Positions 23,238 to 31,184 of a stretch of 64,000 bases of DNA are shown piece by piece. Each line of letters opens with the position of its first letter. The stretch's first letter is position 1. This stretch comes from DAOTWC01 sp048499435. GTDB taxonomy: Bacteria > Chloroflexota > Anaerolineae > Aggregatilineales > Phototrophicaceae. The notes beneath the pieces were generated by a model that was given only the letters and a program-made list of their open reading frames with translations, was not told where the DNA came from and searched no databases. A program made the position numbers and the translations under genes. The stretch covers positions 186,001 to 250,000 of the forward strand of contig JASNZW010000001.1 in NCBI GenBank assembly GCA_048499435.1, written 5' to 3'.

Positions 23238-24320
23238 TCAGAGCGCCCCCTGTCCAATGAAGCTGTCGTCCGGGCTGTAGAGAAACAGGCGCGCCGGGTC
23301 AATGGCGGCGGCGGTGTGGCCTTCGTTCAGGTCGCCTGCGTCGCTCCGGCGCACAACCGCTGTCAGCGCCAGCCCGCTGGCCTCCAGGTAGACGACCAGC
23401 TCGCCGCCCAGGTTCTCCACCAGCACGATGTCCGCCTTAAACGGCTTGAGCGCCGCGTCCGCCGGGGGGTTGATCATGATGTCCTGCGGGCGCACCGCCA
23501 CCGTGACCGCCGCCGGCGCGCTGCTGTTGGCCAGCGCCACCGGGAAATCGAACAGCGGCGTGCGGCAAACGCCCTTTTCCAGCGTGCCCGCAAACAGGTT
23601 CGTCTCAGGGAAACCCAACAACTGCATGGTGCGCCTGTGCTGCGGCCGCTCGTAGATCGTTTGCAGGTCGCCCGCTTCAACGACGCGGCCCGCGTCGAGA
23701 ATCTTCACCTGTTCGGCCATTATCAGCGCTTCAAGGGCGTCCGACGTGGTGTAAATGAACGTGGCCCCCAGGCTGGCGCGCATCTGGCTCAGGTCATCAA
23801 AGAGCTGTTCGCGCAGCTTGAAATCCAGGCCGGTGAGCGGGTCGTCAAGCACGAAGATGTTCGTGTTCTTGACAATGCCGCGCGCGATCGCCACGCGCTG
23901 CTTTTCGCCACCGCTGAGCTGCTCTGGTTTCTTGCCCAGCAGGTGGCTGATCTTGAGCTGGTCGGCGGCCTGCTGCACCACCGGGGCCGCGTCCCGCCCC
24001 GAAACGCCCATCAGCTTGAGCGGATAGGCGATGTTGTCAAAAACGCTGTAGTGCGGATACAGCGCGAACGACTGCGGCACATAGCCGATATTGCGCTGCG
24101 CGGGCGCGGCGCGCGTCACATTCTGCCCGCGCATCCAGATTTCGCCCTTGTCTGGCTTTTCCAGCCCGGTGAGCAGGCGCAGCACGGTTGATTTGCCGCA
24201 GGCGGGCGCGCCGAAAATCACCGTGAACGTGTTGGCTTCAACGGCCAGGTTCAGCCCATCCAGGATAACAGCGCGCCCATAGCTTTTTGAAACGCTGCGA
24301 AATTCGACGGCGACATCCAT
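23238..24320 (-). CDS. ABC importer ATPase with intact signature but degenerate catalytic residues
   Basis: A MalK-like ATPase of 360 residues. Walker A reads GAPACGKST (37-45), the Q-loop is Gln83, and the signature LSGGEKQ (135-141) is canonical. Walker B reads IFVLDDPLTGLD, so the catalytic Glu is Asp160. The switch region reads YTTSDALEA, so His is Ser193. The C-terminal TOBE-like part (VAVRPQDIMINP) is present. With the other ATPase this would make one consensus and one degenerate ATP site. The pattern of two ATPases, a small membrane protein and two permeases resembles the rhizobial glycerol importer GlpSTPQUV; that link is inference. Confidence 0.92.
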   Translation of the reverse strand: MDVAVEFRSVSKSYGRAVILDGLNLAVEANTFTVIFGAPACGKSTVLRLLTGLEKPDKGEIWMRGQNVTRAAPAQRNIGYVPQSFALYPHYSVFDNIAYPLKLMGVSGRDAAPVVQQAADQLKISHLLGKKPEQLSGGEKQRVAIARGIVKNTNIFVLDDPLTGLDFKLREQLFDDLSQMRASLGATFIYTTSDALEALIMAEQVKILDAGRVVEAGDLQTIYERPQHRRTMQLLGFPETNLFAGTLEKGVCRTPLFDFPVALANSSAPAAVTVAVRPQDIMINPPADAALKPFKADIVLVENLGGELVVYLEASGLALTAVVRRSDAGDLNEGHTAAAIDPARLFLYSPDDSFIGQGAL

Positions 24321-24327
24321 GGTTGTG

Positions 24328-24642
24328 TCACCTCCCCAGCATAAGCAGAGACGGAACCAGGTAAATGCTGAGGATCACGATCCCGCCGATAATCAGCGCG
24401 GCGATAACAACCCCCACCAGAGACTGGCGGAAATTAAAGTGCGCCGGAATGTTGCCGAAGGCGATCTGCAGCAGGGTAAGGAAGATCAGCGCGTTCATCC
24501 CCAGCGCATAAACGCTCTTGCTGAACTGCTGCGCGATAAGCACAAAGCTCGCCAGCAGCAGCACGATCAGCACAAGCTGAACGGTTGCCGCGAACGGCTG
24601 GCGCGGGCGCTGAGGCGTTGTTTCGGGGGCTGTGGCGCTCAT
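24328..24642 (-). CDS. Small three-helix membrane protein of ABC operon
   Basis: 104 residues, with three predicted membrane helices: VQLVLIVLLLASFVLIA, YALGMNALIFLTLLQIAFG and VGVVIAALIIGGIVILSIYLV. It has a short hydrophilic Pro-rich N-terminus. It overlaps the permease stop by 4 bases and sits 7 bases before the first ATPase, so it is part of the transporter unit. A small membrane protein also sits in glpSTPQUV operons (GlpU). Whether this is the same family needs a profile search. Function unknown. Confidence 0.85.
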   Translation of the reverse strand: MSATAPETTPQRPRQPFAATVQLVLIVLLLASFVLIAQQFSKSVYALGMNALIFLTLLQIAFGNIPAHFNFRQSLVGVVIAALIIGGIVILSIYLVPSLLMLGR

Positions 24643-25475
24643 ACTTCACCTCGCACAGTGCCAAATGTCATGCCCACCAGCAGATAGCGCTGGAACAGGA
24701 ACACGATCAGGATAGGCGGCAGGATATAGGCGGTGGTCATCGAAGCCACGAACGTCCAGTCCAGCCCGCCTGCCGAGTACAGGTTGGCGGAGAACGACAC
24801 CGGAATGGTGGTCGTGTTCAGGCCGCCAATGATAAGGTTGAAAATGAACTCGTTCCACACGAAGATCAGGTTGAAGATGAAGGCCGCCACCAGCCCCGGC
24901 CCCACCTGCGGCAGGATCACGCGGAACAGCACATGCCAGCGCGAGCCGCCGTTGACCAGCGCGGTCTCATCGTAACGGCGCGACACGCCGTCAATAAACC
25001 CTTTCAAAATCCACACCGAGAAGGGGATGCTGAACATGGCGTAGAACATAATCATGCCGAAGTGCGTGTTCTTCCAGCCCAGCGCGGAGTACATCAGGAA
25101 GATGGGGATCACGACGGCGACAGCCGGCACCATGCGGATCGAGAGCAGGATGAACATCATAAAGTTGGTTCCCGGCGGGTTATAGCGCGAGAACGCATAG
25201 GCTGCCAGAAACGACACCAGCAGCGCGATCACCACCGCTGAGAGCGAGATAAAGATGCTGTTGATGAAATAGCCGCTCACGTTGGGCCGCGTCGCCAGGT
25301 CAACGAAGTTATCCAGCGTCGGCGTGAACAGCAGTTGGGGCGGCGTCGCCAGAATCTGGTTCTTGGTCTTGAAAGCGGCCATGATGATCCAGAAAATGGG
25401 CAGGAAGAAAATCAGCGCGACCGCCCACAGCGCGATGTGGTACAGCGTCTTGCGCCAGCCCTTACGGCGTGTCAT
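24639..25475 (-). CDS. ABC sugar/polyol permease (MalG-like)
   Basis: An inner-membrane permease of 278 residues with six helices. The EAA coupling loop, which contacts the ATPase, is DETALVNGGSRWHVLFRVILP. The first helix (HIALWAVALIFFLPIFWIIM) and the long periplasmic loop ending in VSGYFINSIFISL are typical of CUT1 permeases. The start overlaps the upstream permease stop by one base. It forms the channel with the 25475-26455 product. Confidence 0.95.
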   Translation of the reverse strand: MTRRKGWRKTLYHIALWAVALIFFLPIFWIIMAAFKTKNQILATPPQLLFTPTLDNFVDLATRPNVSGYFINSIFISLSAVVIALLVSFLAAYAFSRYNPPGTNFMMFILLSIRMVPAVAVVIPIFLMYSALGWKNTHFGMIMFYAMFSIPFSVWILKGFIDGVSRRYDETALVNGGSRWHVLFRVILPQVGPGLVAAFIFNLIFVWNEFIFNLIIGGLNTTTIPVSFSANLYSAGGLDWTFVASMTTAYILPPILIVFLFQRYLLVGMTFGTVRGEV

Positions 25476-26455
25476 CAGATCACCTCCTGCTGCCGCTGAC
25501 GGTTCTGGTTGAGGATGTAGAGGTAGATAGACGTGAAGGCGATCGCGGCCAGCAGCAGAATGATGCCCAGCGCCGAGGCCCAGCCCAGGTCAAACGCTTC
25601 AAACGCCTTGCGCCGCAGCAGCAGCGCGATCAGGTCTGTGATGTTGCCGGGGCCGCCCTGCGTCATCAGATACACCAGGTCAAGCGTTTTGAACGAGTCA
25701 ATCGTGCGCAGCAGAATGCCCAGCATCAGGATAAATTTGGCGTTGGGCAGCACGATATAGCGAATCCGCTTGAGCCAGGGGATGCGGTCGATCTCGGCGG
25801 CTTCCAGCTCAGCTTTCGGCACCGATCCCAGCGCCGCCAGCGTAATCAGGATCATGAACGGCGTCCACATCCAGATATCCACCATCAGCACCGAGGCGAA
25901 GGCCAGGTTGCTGTCGTTGAGGAAGTTAACTTCCATGCCGATCTGGCGGAACAGGAAGCTGGCGATGCCGAACGTCGGCTCGTAGATCAGCCGGAAGAAC
26001 ACGCCCGCCGCGATCGGCGTCAGGATCATGGGCGCGAACAGCAGCGACAGCGCCAGGCGGCGGCCCGGCATATCGCGGCTGCCCCAGAACAGGAAGCCCA
26101 GCAGCAGGCCCAGCAGCGTCTGGATGCCCACCCCCAGCACCACCCAGGCGAACGTGCGCCCCAGCGCGGCCCACACCTGGTCATCGGCCATCAGGCTGAG
26201 GAAGTTGGCCGTGCCGATAAAGCGCTCGTTGCCCAGCATTAAGTTGTACTTGTAGAAGCTCAGGCCGATCATCCACAGCGTAGGAATCACGTTCCAGACG
26301 ATGAAGAAGATCATCACCGGGGCGATCAGCAGCGCTGGAAACATCCGCGAGTTATCAAAAGCATGTGCCAGGCGCGCCAGCGACCGCCGCCAGGCAGTGC
26401 CCTGCGGCGCAGCGGTAAAAACAGTTGTTACATCATCAGTCGTATTCGCTCGCAT
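25475..26455 (-). CDS. ABC sugar/polyol permease (MalF-like)
   Basis: 326 residues with six membrane helices after a soluble N-terminal tail of about 35 residues. Helix 1 is LLIAPVMIFFIVWNVIPTLWM. The EAA-type loop is AELEAAEIDRIPWLKRIRYIV. The product pairs with the MalG-like permease. It follows the binding-protein gene across a 224-base gap holding a terminator, so it is probably expressed at lower level than the binding protein. Confidence 0.95.
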   Translation of the reverse strand: MRANTTDDVTTVFTAAPQGTAWRRSLARLAHAFDNSRMFPALLIAPVMIFFIVWNVIPTLWMIGLSFYKYNLMLGNERFIGTANFLSLMADDQVWAALGRTFAWVVLGVGIQTLLGLLLGFLFWGSRDMPGRRLALSLLFAPMILTPIAAGVFFRLIYEPTFGIASFLFRQIGMEVNFLNDSNLAFASVLMVDIWMWTPFMILITLAALGSVPKAELEAAEIDRIPWLKRIRYIVLPNAKFILMLGILLRTIDSFKTLDLVYLMTQGGPGNITDLIALLLRRKAFEAFDLGWASALGIILLLAAIAFTSIYLYILNQNRQRQQEVI

Positions 26456-26594
26456 AATCTGATGCCTTTTCTATGCGCTGCTGGCCCGCCGCCGGCAGAC
26501 AATCGTGCCGCGCAGCCGCCAGCAGCCCACCTGGCCGACCGTTCTATTATGACGCAGATGAGCAGTTTGGCCGACAACCGGCAGCCCATCGTTT

Positions 26595-26636
26595 CAAAAA
26601 AGTGGGCAAGGGATCAGCTTTCACCCCTGCCCACTT
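26595..26636 (-). terminator. Internal terminator between binding-protein and permease genes
   Basis: On the minus strand AAGTGGGCAGGGG (26636-26624) pairs with CCCTTGCCCACTT (26612-26600), a 13-bp stem with one G-U pair, followed by a T-tract (26600-26595). It lies 43 bases after the binding-protein stop and inside the operon, so partial read-through is expected. Confidence 0.88.
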
Positions 26637-26679
26637 CTCTGTTACCGTCTGTTAGCGGTATACAACCGTGTGCGAGCCG

Positions 26680-28152
26680 CTATTGCAGCGCGATGCCAGC
26701 GCACTCAGCGGGCGGCGCCACTTCGGTGCGGCCGTTGTCGAACAGGATGGCCTGCTGCTGGCAGGCGATCCAGTTGAGCGTGTTCATCGCATCGGTGACC
26801 TGGCCAGACACAAAGGCGGTGAAGCCTTCCTGCTGCACGGCCAGCATCTCAGCGTAGTTCGGCTCGTGCCAGAAGTCACGGGCATTCTCAGGAACGATCA
26901 TGAACTTGTAGGCGCGGTTCCAGGGGTTGATGTCAACAAAGGCCGGGTCGTTGACGGTTTCGGCAACGGTCGGGTTGCCGCCGCGGCGCGAGAACTCAAG
27001 CTGCGTCTCCGGCAGATACCACCAGTTGAGGAAGTCCACCGCCACGCGCATCTGCTCCGGCGTGTTGAAAGAGTTGATCACCCACGGCTGGCCGCCCATC
27101 GAGTAGATGCGGTGGAACGAGCCGTCTTCCCGAACGAAGCCGGGCGGCGGCACGATCAGCGTGTTCTCGCGCATCTCCGGGTCCGCCACCATTGACAGGC
27201 CAACAGCCGCCCACTGGAAGGCAGAGAAAGTCTTGCCCTGGGTGTAGGCGTCCACGTTTTCAGGAATGCCGAAGTTCAGCGCGCCGGGCGGCTGGTAGCT
27301 GACCATGCGCTTGTTCCATTCCATCGCCTGGGCGTTGATCTCGCTGTTGAGCACGCCCCACACCTCGCGGGTCTCCGGGTTCCAGATATCGCCGCCCATC
27401 GAGAACATGAACGGGTACAGATACATGGTCTGGAAGTCATAGGTGCGCACGTGCTGCATCACCGTGCCGTAGAGGTCCTGGTCAGGACGGGTGAAGAACT
27501 CCGCCATTTTCTCGAAGTCGTCCATCGTCAGGGTTTCGAAGTCCTCGAACGTCTCCGGCATCTCGAAACCGTATTTCGCGGCGAAGGCGGCGCGCTCATC
27601 GGGGTCGAGCAGCATGTCCTTGCGGACATACAGCACGATCACGTCACCTTCCTGCGGCAGGCCCCAGATCGTGTCGCTGCCGTCCGGGTAAATCTGGTAG
27701 GTGGTGCGAACGACATCGCTGAACACGTCCAGGTCGAACGACGGCTGCGGGTCAATCCCCATCTCAGGAATGCCGTTGGCGATCAGGTCGCTGATGTTGA
27801 CAATCCAACCCGGCTCAGCGAACGCGCCCAGCCACTGGCTGTCGCTGATGATGATGTTGAACTCGTTGGAGCGGGTCGCCAGCGAGGCGGCGGCGCGCTG
27901 GAACAGCGACTCAAACGGAGATTCAGCGAACGAGAAGGTCACGTCGTAGCCGTAGGTTTCCTTGGCATACGGCACGAACAGGTCGTTGGCCATTTCCACG
28001 CCCAGGCCGCTGGGGACCCAGCCGCCAATGCCGAGGATGGCCATATTGACCGACTGGCCCGCCAGGGGATGAGGCTCGTCCTGGGCCGCCGCCGTGAACG
28101 ACAGCGTTAGCAGGAAAAGCGCGGCGAGGAGCACTAGAGAAAGTTTTTTCAT
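26680..28152 (-). CDS. ABC transporter extracellular substrate-binding protein (family 1)
   Basis: 490 residues with a signal peptide (MKKLSLVLLAALFLL, then AAAQDEP). The ATG at 28152 follows GTGAGG. The GTG 12 bases earlier lies within that ribosome site. Features of type 1 sugar-binding proteins: NIIISDSQWLGAFAEPGWIV, DTIWGLPQEGDVIVLYVRKD, TFSAFQWAAVGL and SMGGQPWVINSF. There is no lipobox, so the protein is free or held otherwise. It is the first gene of the operon behind a good promoter. Several Trp residues suit a carbohydrate or polyol ligand; the actual substrate is unknown. Confidence 0.94.
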   Translation of the reverse strand: MKKLSLVLLAALFLLTLSFTAAAQDEPHPLAGQSVNMAILGIGGWVPSGLGVEMANDLFVPYAKETYGYDVTFSFAESPFESLFQRAAASLATRSNEFNIIISDSQWLGAFAEPGWIVNISDLIANGIPEMGIDPQPSFDLDVFSDVVRTTYQIYPDGSDTIWGLPQEGDVIVLYVRKDMLLDPDERAAFAAKYGFEMPETFEDFETLTMDDFEKMAEFFTRPDQDLYGTVMQHVRTYDFQTMYLYPFMFSMGGDIWNPETREVWGVLNSEINAQAMEWNKRMVSYQPPGALNFGIPENVDAYTQGKTFSAFQWAAVGLSMVADPEMRENTLIVPPPGFVREDGSFHRIYSMGGQPWVINSFNTPEQMRVAVDFLNWWYLPETQLEFSRRGGNPTVAETVNDPAFVDINPWNRAYKFMIVPENARDFWHEPNYAEMLAVQQEGFTAFVSGQVTDAMNTLNWIACQQQAILFDNGRTEVAPPAECAGIALQ

Positions 28153-28211
28153 GATTATCCTCACTAAGCTGCAAAATTAAACGGGTTGTACGCGCGAGCG
28201 CGCTGACTGTG

Positions 28212-28254
28212 TTTATAGCGCGGTTAATTAACGCCGTCAAATGTCATATGTCAT
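28212..28254 (-). promoter_or_regulatory. Promoter of ABC import operon with adjacent direct repeat
   Basis: On the minus strand TTGACG (28240-28235) and TATAAA (28217-28212) are 17 bases apart. The predicted start is about 50 bases before the ATG. A tandem ATGTCAT repeat (28241-28254) abuts the -35 box and could be an activator or repressor site. Confidence 0.75.
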
Positions 28255-28393
28255 TAAAACTGCACGAAAAGCCGTGTTAATGAACATTTGCACAGTTTTT
28301 CCCGCCTGTGAAAAAACCAGCCGCCCGCGCGGCTGCCTTGCGGCATTTCGCAGCCGGGGCGACAATTGCACACAGGCAAAGCGAGGTGCGCTT

Positions 28394-29350
28394 ATGTTAC
28401 GTTTACGACATTCTGTCCTATTGGCGTTGGCGCTGGCCCTGCTGCTGACCGGCGCGGCAGCGCTGGCCCAGCTCGAACCGCCGACCCCCACGCCGCCGCC
28501 AACGTTCGTGTTCCCCACCGCCACGCCCGCCGCCTGCGACCCGCCGCTGGCGCTCGCGCCCGGCCAGCTTGTGAACACGCGCCCCGGCATTAACCTGCGC
28601 AACCTGCCGCAGTTCACCGGCGCGGTGGTCAGCTACCTGGAAACCAGCCTGACGCTGCGCGTTGAGGACGGGCCGGTGTGCGAAACTGGCATCAACTGGT
28701 GGCGCGTGCGCGCCCCGGCTAATTACAACCCCGGTTGGGTGGCGGAACGCGAGTTCCTTGGCGGGCGCTATCTCATCTTCCCGGTGATCGACCCGGCGGA
28801 TATCTGCCCCACCCCGCTGACGCTGCCGCCCGGCACGCAGGCGGCCCTGCTGAACGGGCTGCGCGTGCGCGCTGAGCCAGGCAGCGCCGGCCTGGTGCTG
28901 ACGGTCGCGCCGGCGGGCACGGTGGCGACGGTGATCGAGGGGCCGATGTGTGCCGACACCTACAACTGGTGGCTGGTTGACGTAACGGTGCTGGGCGTCG
29001 CCTATCGCGGCTGGGTGGCTGAGGGCTTTGACGGCCGCCCATTCGTGGACGAGCCGGGCGAGCCGCCAGCGGTGTGCAGCGTGCCGCTGCCCTTCACCGC
29101 TGGCGCGCGCGGATATGTCAGCTACCGCGATTCCAAGCCAAAGAGCCTGCGCGCCGCGCCCGACCGCGAGTCTGAGCTGCTGTTCACGCTGATCGACGGC
29201 GTGGCGTTTGAGGTGCTCGGCGGGCCGGTGTGCGCCGACGGCTTCAACTGGTGGAACGTGCAGATCATTTCGCGGCCTGACGCGGTCGGCTGGCTGGCGG
29301 AAGGCGTGCCCGGCACATACTGGGTGCGCGGCATCCGCGCCCGCCGCTGA
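28394..29350 (+). CDS. Exported protein with three SH3-like repeats
   Basis: 318 residues starting at the ATG after GCGAGGTGCGCTT. The signal peptide ends GAAALAQLEP. A short TPTPPPTF stalk leads to three bacterial SH3-like repeats, each with an R(A)P/NLR pattern and an NWW core: GINLRNLPQFTGAVVSYLE, GLRVRAEPGSAGLVLTVAP and SLRAAPDRESELLFTLIDG. Each repeat ends in GW(V/L)AE. Such domains bind cell-wall peptides or other envelope polymers. It lies one base upstream of the flippase gene and is probably cotranscribed with it. Confidence 0.88.
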   Translation: MLRLRHSVLLALALALLLTGAAALAQLEPPTPTPPPTFVFPTATPAACDPPLALAPGQLVNTRPGINLRNLPQFTGAVVSYLETSLTLRVEDGPVCETGINWWRVRAPANYNPGWVAEREFLGGRYLIFPVIDPADICPTPLTLPPGTQAALLNGLRVRAEPGSAGLVLTVAPAGTVATVIEGPMCADTYNWWLVDVTVLGVAYRGWVAEGFDGRPFVDEPGEPPAVCSVPLPFTAGARGYVSYRDSKPKSLRAAPDRESELLFTLIDGVAFEVLGGPVCADGFNWWNVQIISRPDAVGWLAEGVPGTYWVRGIRARR

Positions 29351-29351
29351 C

Positions 29352-30851
29352 GTGAGCGCCGCCAGCGCCGCTGAAGCGCGCCGCGCCGCGCGCAACGCCG
29401 GGGCGATCGCCGCCGCCAGCATCGTCAGCAAGGGGGCGCTCTTTCTGTGGCAGCTCGCGCTGGCCAACGCCCTGGGCGAGGCGCTGTACGGCGTTTACGG
29501 CGCGGTCGGGTCGTTCATCGCGGTTGGCACGTCAATCGTCAATTTCGGCATGGGGCCGATCGTCATTCGCGACGTGGCCCGCCGCCCGGACCAGGCCGGA
29601 AAGTACCTCACCGCCACGCTGGTCATGCAGTCGGCGCTGGCGCTGCTGGCCTACGCGCTGGTCAACAGCGCCGCCGCGCTGGGCGGCTACCCGGCGGACG
29701 TGCGCGCTTTCCTGGCCCTGGCCGCCCTCAGCCTGCTGGTCGATATCCTGGGCAACATGACCAACGACATCCTGCTGGCGCAGGAACGCATGGTGGCCTC
29801 GTCGCTCGTTGGCATAGGCCACGTCGCGCTGCTCATCGCCCTGGCCGGCGCGGCGCTGCTGGCGGGCGGGGGGCTGTGGGGCGTCTACGTCGCCACGATC
29901 GCCGCCGGTCTGGCGCGCGCCGCCGCCCTGTGGCTGCTGGCGCTGCGCGGCGGCGCGCGCCCGCGCTGGCCCTTCGACCGCGCCGTCGCCGGGCCGCTGC
30001 TGCGCAACGGCGCGCCGCTGGCGCTGGCGGCCTTTCTCTCGCTGGCCTACCAGCACGCCGACAAACTGATGACGGCGCGTTTCATCGGCCCGGCTGAGAC
30101 CGGCCATCTGACGGCGGCGTTCGTGGTGGTGTTCGGCGTCGTGGAGCTGCTCAACACGACCATCCTCACCGCCACTTACCCGGTGATGGCCCGCTACTAC
30201 GGCAGCGGCGAGCGCTTCGGGCTGATGGTCGGCAAGCTGGCCTTCTTCACGCTGGTGTTTGTGCTGCCGCTGGCGCTGAGCGTGTCGCTGTTCGCGGCGG
30301 CGATCACGGGGCCGCTGTTCGGCCCGAACTTCGCGCCCACCGCCGACGCCCTGCGCATCCTCATCTGGTATGCGCTGGCGAGCATGATCGCCAATGTGTT
30401 CGCGCAGGCGCTCATGGTGCAGAATCGCCAGCGGTCGCTGCTGGGCGTCCGCGCCGCCGGCCTGGCCGGCAATATCGCGCTCAATTTCCTGCTGATCCCG
30501 CGCCTGGGCATCGCCGGGGCCGCGCTGGCATCGCTGGCCGCTGAGGGCGTCGTGCTGGCGGCCCTGCTGCTTATCTTCCGCGAAAGCGGCTGGGACCCGG
30601 CGCGCACCCTGCCGCGCGTCGCGCGGACGCTGGCCGCCGGCGTTCTGGCGGCGCTGGTGGCGCTGGCGCTGCGCCCTGCCGGGCCGGTGATCGGCGGCGG
30701 CGGCGCGCTGGCCGTTTACGCGGCGGCCCTGTGGCTGCTGCGCGCCCTGGGCAGCGACGACCTGGACCTGTTTTACCGGCTGGCGGCGGCTATGCCCGGC
30801 GGCGCGCTGGTGCGGCGCGTCTGGCGGCGCGACACCCCCATTAACTGGTGA
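29352..30851 (+). CDS. Polysaccharide/lipid-linked oligosaccharide flippase (Wzx/MVF-like)
   Basis: A 499-residue integral membrane protein with about 12-14 helices of the MOP superfamily. The GTG at 29352, one base after the SH3 gene's stop, gives MSAASAAEARRAARNAGAI as N-terminus; longer versions overlap that gene. Typical landmarks: ALFLWQLALANALGEALYG, FGMGPIVIRDVARRPD, the helix 7 region AYQHADKLMTARFIGP and NRQRSLLGVRAAGLAGNI. It is likely to move lipid-linked sugar across the membrane. No glycosyltransferase is adjacent, so the substrate is unknown. Confidence 0.9.
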   Translation: MSAASAAEARRAARNAGAIAAASIVSKGALFLWQLALANALGEALYGVYGAVGSFIAVGTSIVNFGMGPIVIRDVARRPDQAGKYLTATLVMQSALALLAYALVNSAAALGGYPADVRAFLALAALSLLVDILGNMTNDILLAQERMVASSLVGIGHVALLIALAGAALLAGGGLWGVYVATIAAGLARAAALWLLALRGGARPRWPFDRAVAGPLLRNGAPLALAAFLSLAYQHADKLMTARFIGPAETGHLTAAFVVVFGVVELLNTTILTATYPVMARYYGSGERFGLMVGKLAFFTLVFVLPLALSVSLFAAAITGPLFGPNFAPTADALRILIWYALASMIANVFAQALMVQNRQRSLLGVRAAGLAGNIALNFLLIPRLGIAGAALASLAAEGVVLAALLLIFRESGWDPARTLPRVARTLAAGVLAALVALALRPAGPVIGGGGALAVYAAALWLLRALGSDDLDLFYRLAAAMPGGALVRRVWRRDTPINW

Positions 30852-30941
30852 GCTGAAGATCAAAGCCGGCGGACAATCTGAAACCGGCTATAATATTAAG
30901 ATATGCATAATCGGCCGAAATCGCAGATGGAGGATTTCACT

Positions 30942-31184
30942 ATGCTCCGGCGCTTCCGTCCCCAACCGCCATCCCGCCCTGGCACGCAGCTCCGCATTGA
31001 CGACAACCTGTGTCACTCGTGCGGCGCCTGCGTCGCAGTCTGCCCGCCAGACTGTCTGTTCCTGAATGGCCTCACGCTCACCGTTGACCAGGAAGCCTGC
31101 ACCGCCTGCGGCCGCTGCGTGATGATCTGCCCGGTGCAGGCGCTGGCGCTGACTGCCGGTGAAAACATGCAGGCGGCGTCATGA
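30942..31184 (+). CDS. Two-cluster 4Fe-4S ferredoxin
   Basis: An 80-residue ferredoxin with both cluster motifs: CHSCGACVAVCPPDC and CTACGRCVMICPV. The ATG at 30942 lies 8 bases after GGAGG; an ATG at 30903 lacks that spacing. A TATAAT (30889-30894) lies upstream. The last four bases overlap the start of the reductase gene (ATGA), so it is very probably the electron donor for that enzyme. A basic Pro-rich leader (LRRFRPQPPSRPG) precedes the fold. Confidence 0.93.
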   Translation: MLRRFRPQPPSRPGTQLRIDDNLCHSCGACVAVCPPDCLFLNGLTLTVDQEACTACGRCVMICPVQALALTAGENMQAAS

